Assembly (NCBI GenBank): GCA_036745415.1
Contig: DAIOGF010000002.1
Coordinates: 146,017-210,016, forward strand
Direction: 5' to 3'
DNA length: 64,000 nt
Origin: CAILQE01 sp036745415
GTDB lineage: Bacteria > Patescibacteriota > Saccharimonadia > Saccharimonadales > UBA4665
Part shown: positions 59,768-64,000 of the stretch, piece after piece
Numbering within the stretch: the stretch's first letter is position 1
Layout of the letters: every line of letters starts with the position of its first letter
Notes under the pieces: generated by a model
The model's database searches: none
What the model saw: the letters and a program-made list of their open reading frames with translations, nothing else
Told to the model about the DNA's origin: nothing
Position numbers and translations under genes: made by a program

Positions 59768-60751
59768 TTATTTACCCTCTTTCTGGTTATCTCGAAGTGA
59801 TCTGCCGGTTTCCTTAAGGAATACATCATCTAGTGAAGGTTCAGATAGAGAAACAGATTCAACGGTTATCTTTTTAGATTCTAAGAAATCGAATATCTTA
59901 GGTAGGCTTTTTGCTCCGTCTTCAACATAAAGATGCAAATTAATATCTTCAATTTTAGATTCTTTTACATAATCTTGTTTATTTAAAAGATCATTTATGT
60001 TTTTTAGTGAAGAATTATTATCTATTTTAGGTTTAATAATAATTGAATCTCCAGCAATTCTCTTTTTTAGTTCTCTAGGTGTACCTTCAGCCACTATTTT
60101 TCCATTATCCATAATAGAAATATAGTCAGATAATTCATCGGCTTCTTCAAGATAGTGAGTAGTAAGAAAAATAGTCGTTCCATTATCTCTAAGTTTTCTA
60201 ATTTGACCCCATAGGTTTGCCCTATTTTGTGGATCAAGACCTGTAGTTGGCTCATCAAGAAAAAGTAAAGCAGGTGCGTGCATAATGCCGATTGCGATAT
60301 CTAATCTTCGTCTTTGACCACCGGAATAGGTTACAACCTTTCTATTTATAAAATCTCCTAGGGACAGTAGTTTAATTAGCTCTTTAGCTCTTTGAATAGA
60401 TTTTGTTCTACTCATTCCATAGAGCCTTCCTTGAAGTATCATGTCATCTAGTCCAATAGCATTGTCATCTGATCCGCCACTTTGACTTACGTAACCAATA
60501 TGCTTTCGTACTTGTTTAGCATTATTTTTAACATTAACTCCATTTATTGTTGCATCACCTTCATCAATAGGTAGAAGTGTGGCAAGCATTCTAAGTGTAG
60601 TAGTTTTCCCTGCTCCATTTGGGCCTAGGAAGCCGTAAATCTGTCCCGTCTTAATCTTTAGATTAACACCATTAACCGCATTCACAGTTCTATCTTTACT
60701 CTTAAAAACTTTTTTTAGATCTTTTGTTTCTACAATGTATTCAACACTCAT
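59768..60751 (-). CDS. ABC exporter ATPase (DrrA-like)
   Basis: 327 residues. Walker A GFLGPNGAGKTTTLRML, Q loop YVSQSGGSD, signature TYSGGQRRRLDIA, Walker B LLFLDEPTTGLDP, H-loop LTTHYLEEA, plus the C-terminal DrrA-type extension ending EPSLDDVFLKETGRSL. An extended -10 (TGCTATCAT) ends 8 nt before the ATG, so leaderless translation is likely. Confidence 0.93.
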   Translation of the reverse strand: MSVEYIVETKDLKKVFKSKDRTVNAVNGVNLKIKTGQIYGFLGPNGAGKTTTLRMLATLLPIDEGDATINGVNVKNNAKQVRKHIGYVSQSGGSDDNAIGLDDMILQGRLYGMSRTKSIQRAKELIKLLSLGDFINRKVVTYSGGQRRRLDIAIGIMHAPALLFLDEPTTGLDPQNRANLWGQIRKLRDNGTTIFLTTHYLEEADELSDYISIMDNGKIVAEGTPRELKKRIAGDSIIIKPKIDNNSSLKNINDLLNKQDYVKESKIEDINLHLYVEDGAKSLPKIFDFLESKKITVESVSLSEPSLDDVFLKETGRSLRDNQKEGK

Positions 60752-60894
60752 TTATATTAATGATAGCACGCCGATTAATTTTAAAATACCAAAAGCAGTA
60801 CACTATTGAATGACTTAATTTCTTTAAAGTTTTAATTAATAATTTATTTTTTAAAATTGGATATATTATTAATAATATAAAAGTTTAAAAATAT

Positions 60895-60963
60895 ATGACA
60901 GATTTTCTTCTTCTAATAATAATCTTCATGCTATTTAAGTATCATAAGAAAGATAAGAAATAA
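60895..60963 (+). CDS. Putative 22-residue hydrophobic peptide
   Basis: ATG 60895 encodes MTDFLLLIIIFMLF then KYHKKDKK and a stop: one short membrane helix with a basic tail, as in small toxic or regulatory membrane peptides. No Shine-Dalgarno; upstream is AT-rich. Chance ORFs of this size are common in such sequence, so this is tentative. Confidence 0.3.
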   Translation: MTDFLLLIIIFMLFKYHKKDKK

Positions 60964-61044
60964 TTATTAACTTTAAAGAGTAATAAATTTTATCTCATAT
61001 TTTGAATTGGAATTCCTCATTATTTCAAATAAGACTAAAGCAAA

Positions 61045-61073
61045 TTGGTTAAACTTATCAAATGTGGTATAAT
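61045..61073 (+). promoter_or_regulatory. Promoter of the Ddl-like leader transcript
   Basis: TTGGTT (61045-61050), 17-nt spacer ending TGG, TATAAT (61068-61073). Start near 61080. Confidence 0.7.
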
Positions 61074-61079
61074 ATGCAT

Positions 61080-61237
61080 CAAGATAGGGGCAATCATATA
61101 TTGCTAACAAAACTCTACCTAGGAAGATCGAAGCCTGAATAAAACTGAAATTTTCTCAAAATATATAAACTAAAATAATTAATTAAATATTTACTAGGTT
61201 CATTTGTCGTCAATCTAGTTTAGATTGGAGCATTAAG
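61080..61237 (+). ncRNA. Leader RNA of the Ddl-like gene
   Basis: A 158-nt leader, long for this genome. CAATCTA and TAGATTG at about 61213-61229 form a 7-bp hairpin whose 3' arm runs into the GGAG ribosome binding site, so translation could be regulated. The 5' half (containing GGGGCAATC and CTAGGAAGATCGAAGCC) may fold further, but I recognise no riboswitch. Confidence 0.4.
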
Positions 61238-62224
61238 TTGGACAAAAAGAATCTACACGTTGAGATAGTTCGTTCTAACACTCCCTCGCTTAGTTCTATG
61301 AGCCAGGAGTCTGCTGACGCTATATTAGAAGTATTATCTCGAAATTATACTAAAGTAGGAATTACCTACGTTAATAAGCTTTCAGATTTAGAATCACTTG
61401 CTTCAAATAAGCCTGATCTTGTTTTCTTAGGAATGGAATTTGTTCCTAGAGATTTAAGATTAGGAATAGATGATCCTAATAAAGTTTGGATAACAGACTT
61501 CCTTGATTCTTTGGGTGTTCCCTACACTGGATCTAGTTCTAGTGCTCATAAACTACAAAGAAATAAAGGAATGGCTAAGAAACAAGTTCTAGACTCAGGA
61601 CTCAGTAGTTCTAAATACTTTATAGCTAAAAGAAATGAATCATTTGAAGATAAAGATTTTTATCTTAACTTCCCTGTTTTTGTTAAGCCATTAGATCGTG
61701 GTGGTGGATATGGTATAGACAATGGCTCTATAATTCATAACCTAGATAAACTTAGAGAAAGAATAGATTTTATAGCTAGTGAAGTTGGATCAGATTCTTT
61801 AGTTGAAGAATACCTAACTGGAAGAGAGTTTAGTGTAGCTGTTATTAAAAATAGTTTAACTAATGAATATGTGGCTATGCCTATAGAATTAATAGCTCCA
61901 ATGAATAATGAAGGACACAGACTACTTGGTAGTGAGGTTAAGTCATCAAACACTGAAGAAGTAAGTCTGGTTAGTGATGATGAGTTAAATAAGGTTGTGA
62001 GTGAATTAGCACTGGGGGTGTTCTCTGCACTTGGAGCTAAGGATTATGGAAGAATAGATATTAGACAAGATTCAAAAGGTAATGCTCAGTTTCTTGAAGC
62101 TAATTTAATACCTAGTTTAATTACTAATTATGGTTCTTTTCCAAAAGCCTGTGTTATTAATTTAGATTTAAATTATGAGGATATGATAGTTAGGATTGTT
62201 GAGCTGGGTATATTAGCAAATTAA
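61238..62224 (+). CDS. D-alanine--D-alanine ligase-like ATP-grasp protein
   Basis: 328 residues, ATP-grasp fold. VPYTGSSSSAHKLQRNKGMA, FPVFVKPLDRGGGYG, LVEEYLTGREFSVAVI, GAKDYGRIDIRQDSKG and FLEANLIPSL follow the Ddl order. The last motif, normally E-x-N-x-x-P, is present as EANLIP. Glycine loops are somewhat divergent, so substrate could be D-Ala or another amino acid. TTG start with GGAG 9 nt upstream. Confidence 0.82.
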   Translation: MDKKNLHVEIVRSNTPSLSSMSQESADAILEVLSRNYTKVGITYVNKLSDLESLASNKPDLVFLGMEFVPRDLRLGIDDPNKVWITDFLDSLGVPYTGSSSSAHKLQRNKGMAKKQVLDSGLSSSKYFIAKRNESFEDKDFYLNFPVFVKPLDRGGGYGIDNGSIIHNLDKLRERIDFIASEVGSDSLVEEYLTGREFSVAVIKNSLTNEYVAMPIELIAPMNNEGHRLLGSEVKSSNTEEVSLVSDDELNKVVSELALGVFSALGAKDYGRIDIRQDSKGNAQFLEANLIPSLITNYGSFPKACVINLDLNYEDMIVRIVELGILAN

Positions 62225-62243
62225 TTAGTATGTATTTAAAAAT

Positions 62244-62266
62244 AAAAAAACCTGCAATAATGCAGG
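62244..62266 (-). terminator. Terminator of tRNA-Asn
   Basis: On the minus strand, CCTGCA/TGCAGG with a 4-nt loop followed by seven T's (62244-62250 as A's on plus). Confidence 0.75.
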
Positions 62267-62275
62267 GTTAAATCT

Positions 62276-62350
62276 TGGCTCCGGAGGCCGGGCTCGAACC
62301 GGCAACCTCGAAGTTAACAGCTTCTTGCTCCACCATTGAGCTACTCCGGA
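62276..62350 (-). tRNA. tRNA-Asn (GTT)
   Basis: On the minus strand: acceptor TCCGGAG/CTCCGGA, anticodon loop CTGTTAA (anticodon GTT), T arm GCCGGTTCGAGCCCGGC, discriminator G and encoded CCA. Confidence 0.94.
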
Positions 62351-62426
62351 ATATGCTTGCTTGCCTATATAAATATACTAAGCGATATAACAGATTATAT
62401 CTGATAAAGTACTATTTTTGCAACAG

Positions 62427-62888
62427 TTATATATGTCTACTTACTTCAATATTAATTCTTTTATTTTCATCTTTAGCTTTTAAGGTTTGTCTTTTATCGT
62501 ATTTCTTCTTACCTTTACCAATTGCTATTCTTACTTTAATGAATCTACCTTGAGTTAGTATTTCTGTTGGAAGTATTGCTCTTCCCTGTTTTTTAACTTC
62601 AATTAGAGCATCTATTTCTTTTCTTTTAGCTAGAAGTTTACGATCTCTAGTTTGTTCATTTTCAGGAATCTGCATTGTATTGGATGTAGAGATAAGGCAG
62701 TTAACTAAATATAGTTCATTGTTTCTGATATTTACGTATGATCCAACAAGTTGACCATGTCCTAGTCTTAGGGCTTTAGTTTCTCTTCCGTTTAGTTCTA
62801 TGCCTACTACTAAAGAATCCTCCAGATGATAATCATAGGCGGCTCTTTTATTTCGAATAGTCTTAGTCCGTGGCATCTTCTTTTTCAT
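62427..62888 (-). CDS. smpB: SsrA-binding protein SmpB
   Basis: Partner of tmRNA in rescue of stalled ribosomes. 153 residues. NKRAAYDYHLEDSLVVGIEL, GRETKALRLGHGQLVGSYVN and YDKRQTLKAKDENKRI near the C-terminus fit the family's beta-barrel and basic tail. tmRNA itself is not found in this window. Confidence 0.95.
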   Translation of the reverse strand: MKKKMPRTKTIRNKRAAYDYHLEDSLVVGIELNGRETKALRLGHGQLVGSYVNIRNNELYLVNCLISTSNTMQIPENEQTRDRKLLAKRKEIDALIEVKKQGRAILPTEILTQGRFIKVRIAIGKGKKKYDKRQTLKAKDENKRINIEVSRHI

Positions 62889-62927
62889 ACCTAGCTCTAT
62901 TTTACTTTACTTATCTGTTAATAGGAA

Positions 62928-63989
62928 TTATTTATATTCCTGCTTAGCTACGTTCCATAGGCTTGGATCATTTAGCACCTTGTCTCTGTAGTACCAATAT
63001 TCACCGCCCCATAGAATAATATTATCCATGCCTGTAGCTTTGCCGTATTTAAATCTATCTTTTAGTCTTTTGGCGTCAAGTGACTTATTCTGCTCGGCAA
63101 TAGATATTTGAGTTACGGACTTATCGTCTGGAGCCCAAGCTTCTGCTTGAAGTTCTCCGACTATCATATTCTTGTGTAGGAATATTTTTTGAACGCCCGC
63201 CAGGAAGCCATAAAACCAGGCTGGAAATGGGTATTCAAAATATCTATGAGTTAAAGTCTTATCCCATACTCTTTTGTATATAGAAATGCTGTATTCATCG
63301 CCCTTAGGATTACCTATAGGTATTCCTAGTGCGTTATTGCTTCTAGCAAGTATTATGGGCTTGTTTGGAGCTAGAGATTTAACAAGATTGTATTCTTCAA
63401 CTAGTCTATCTCTACTAAAATCTGTACAGGTTCCGAATCCTTTTAGGAAGTACTCATTCTCTACCTGAAAAGATCGAAGATTAGAATAATCCTTGTATCT
63501 ATTTACTACTGCCTTAATCTGATCCATGAGTTGTGGTTGCCAAAAGTCTTTTGGTTCGTTTGTCGCCCAGGAAGGTATATGACATTCAGGCCATCTAGGC
63601 TGCCTAAGTCCTACTACTAAAATTATCTTAGCGTTAGCTTGCTTAGCTAGATTAAATTCCCAATCTAGAGTTGAAAAATCGTAAGTTCCTTTAGTACTTT
63701 CTATGTCATTCCAATAGCTGGTAAGTCTAAATTCTTTAATATTTAATCCAAGCAGTGCTTGGTAAGTTTCTTTGGGGTCTAATCCAAGATATGTTGCATA
63801 GTCTGGCACAAAACTTACTCCTAGAGTTTTTGTGTCATTCTTTTGAGAATATATATACCATTCTCCAATAGCGTACATAGAAGAAAATAGGACAACTAGG
63901 ATTATAGAAAATATGAAGATAACTTTATGAAATGGACTTTTGATCCAGGTTTTAAATTTATCTTTAAATATTTTTAGGTATTTTTTCAT
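62928..63989 (-). CDS. Membrane-anchored glycoside hydrolase-like protein
   Basis: 353 residues. Basic N-terminus, one membrane helix (VIFIFSIILVVLFSSMYAIG), then a TIM-barrel with GVSFVPDYATYLGLDP, EFRLTSYWNDIESTKGTYDF (GH5/GH42-like), acid/base Glu in FQVENEYFLKGFG and nucleophile Glu in IVGELQAEAW. Substrate unknown. It would act outside the cell on host or self polysaccharide. The ATG at 63989 is 11 nt from the window end; the gene is complete. Confidence 0.8.
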   Translation of the reverse strand: MKKYLKIFKDKFKTWIKSPFHKVIFIFSIILVVLFSSMYAIGEWYIYSQKNDTKTLGVSFVPDYATYLGLDPKETYQALLGLNIKEFRLTSYWNDIESTKGTYDFSTLDWEFNLAKQANAKIILVVGLRQPRWPECHIPSWATNEPKDFWQPQLMDQIKAVVNRYKDYSNLRSFQVENEYFLKGFGTCTDFSRDRLVEEYNLVKSLAPNKPIILARSNNALGIPIGNPKGDEYSISIYKRVWDKTLTHRYFEYPFPAWFYGFLAGVQKIFLHKNMIVGELQAEAWAPDDKSVTQISIAEQNKSLDAKRLKDRFKYGKATGMDNIILWGGEYWYYRDKVLNDPSLWNVAKQEYK

Positions 63990-64000
63990 ATTAGCTATTT

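Larger units (their letters stand above)
60752..61237 (+). other. 486-bp gap before the Ddl-like gene
   Basis: Very AT-rich. Contains one possible 22-residue ORF (60895-60963), an extended -10 promoter (61045-61073) and an apparent 160-nt leader RNA (61080-61237). Nothing else recognised in 60752-60894 or 60964-61040. Confidence 0.6.

Noticed and set aside
62275..62553. Plus-strand 92-residue ORF beginning MAPEAGLEPATSKLTAS
   Set aside because: Its N-terminal part is the reverse complement of tRNA-Asn; this is a well-known spurious translation of tRNA genes. The rest is antisense to smpB.

Overview
The window looks like a Candidatus Saccharibacteria (TM7) or closely related Patescibacteria/CPR chromosome. 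This is inferred from family content and low G+C, not from a marker phylogeny. Supporting signs are short intergenic gaps, a sigma-region-4/HARE-HTH fusion protein, two sortases, a PilX-like pilin, many small membrane-anchored proteins of unknown function, and no amino-acid or nucleotide de novo biosynthesis in 64 kb. TGA is a normal stop here (for example at 6327-6329 and 6686-6688), which argues against the Gracilibacteria/SR1 code. I see no prophage, IS transposase, CRISPR array or rRNA operon.

Layout. 1-2.5 kb: end of a response regulator, a ParB-like orphan, rpmA and a THUMP-type methyltransferase. 2.5-10.6 kb: flippase-like protein, xseA-xseB, PilX-like protein, a degenerate kinase/receiver pair leading into recO, glycyl-tRNA synthetase, a PIF1-like helicase and a NYN nuclease. 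10.6-19.3 kb: a compact division and wall cluster, mraZ-rsmH-ftsL-ftsI-mraY-ftsW-murG-ftsQ, with MraZ operator repeats, DnaA boxes and a structured 277-nt leader before rsmH. 19.3-19.9 kb: a 618-bp AT-rich gap with nested repeats, where gene direction flips from mostly plus to mostly minus; this convergent flip resembles a replication terminus. 19.9-29.2 kb: sigma4-HARE protein, topA, an approximately 360-nt unidentified structured RNA, pth, der, an RluB-like pseudouridine synthase, and a response regulator and PAS histidine kinase. 29.3-38.6 kb: tRNA-Glu, two sortases, a DUF3048 protein, gltX, PEGA and beta-helix surface proteins, tRNA-Leu. 38.6-44.1 kb: NnrD-like protein, exoIII, tRNA-Ser, VKOR, uppP, MMPL transporter. 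44-56 kb: small accessory genes (ABC exporter, SDR, DUFs, thymidine kinase, uppS, PIG-L, GT2, hydrolase, HAM1). 55.7-64 kb: a kelch-like sortase substrate whose signal peptide is out of frame at an A8 tract, a 2-hydroxyacid dehydrogenase, a DrrAB-type ABC exporter, a Ddl-like ligase, tRNA-Asn, smpB and a membrane-anchored glycoside hydrolase.

How it works together. Many genes serve envelope construction: undecaprenyl supply (uppS, uppP), lipid I/II synthesis (mraY, murG), septal synthesis (ftsW/ftsI), Ddl, sortases and their likely substrates. Disulfide formation is suggested by VKOR.

The most striking general signal is transcriptional. Dozens of first genes carry a TATAAT-like box ending 6-8 nt before the start codon, so many mRNAs are probably leaderless, while Shine-Dalgarno sites appear mainly before internal operon genes. 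The best candidates for something undescribed are the structured RNA at 23.83-24.19 kb, the rsmH leader, the A8 frame break in the kelch protein, the repeat-rich gap at 19.3-19.9 kb and several sub-60-residue proteins.
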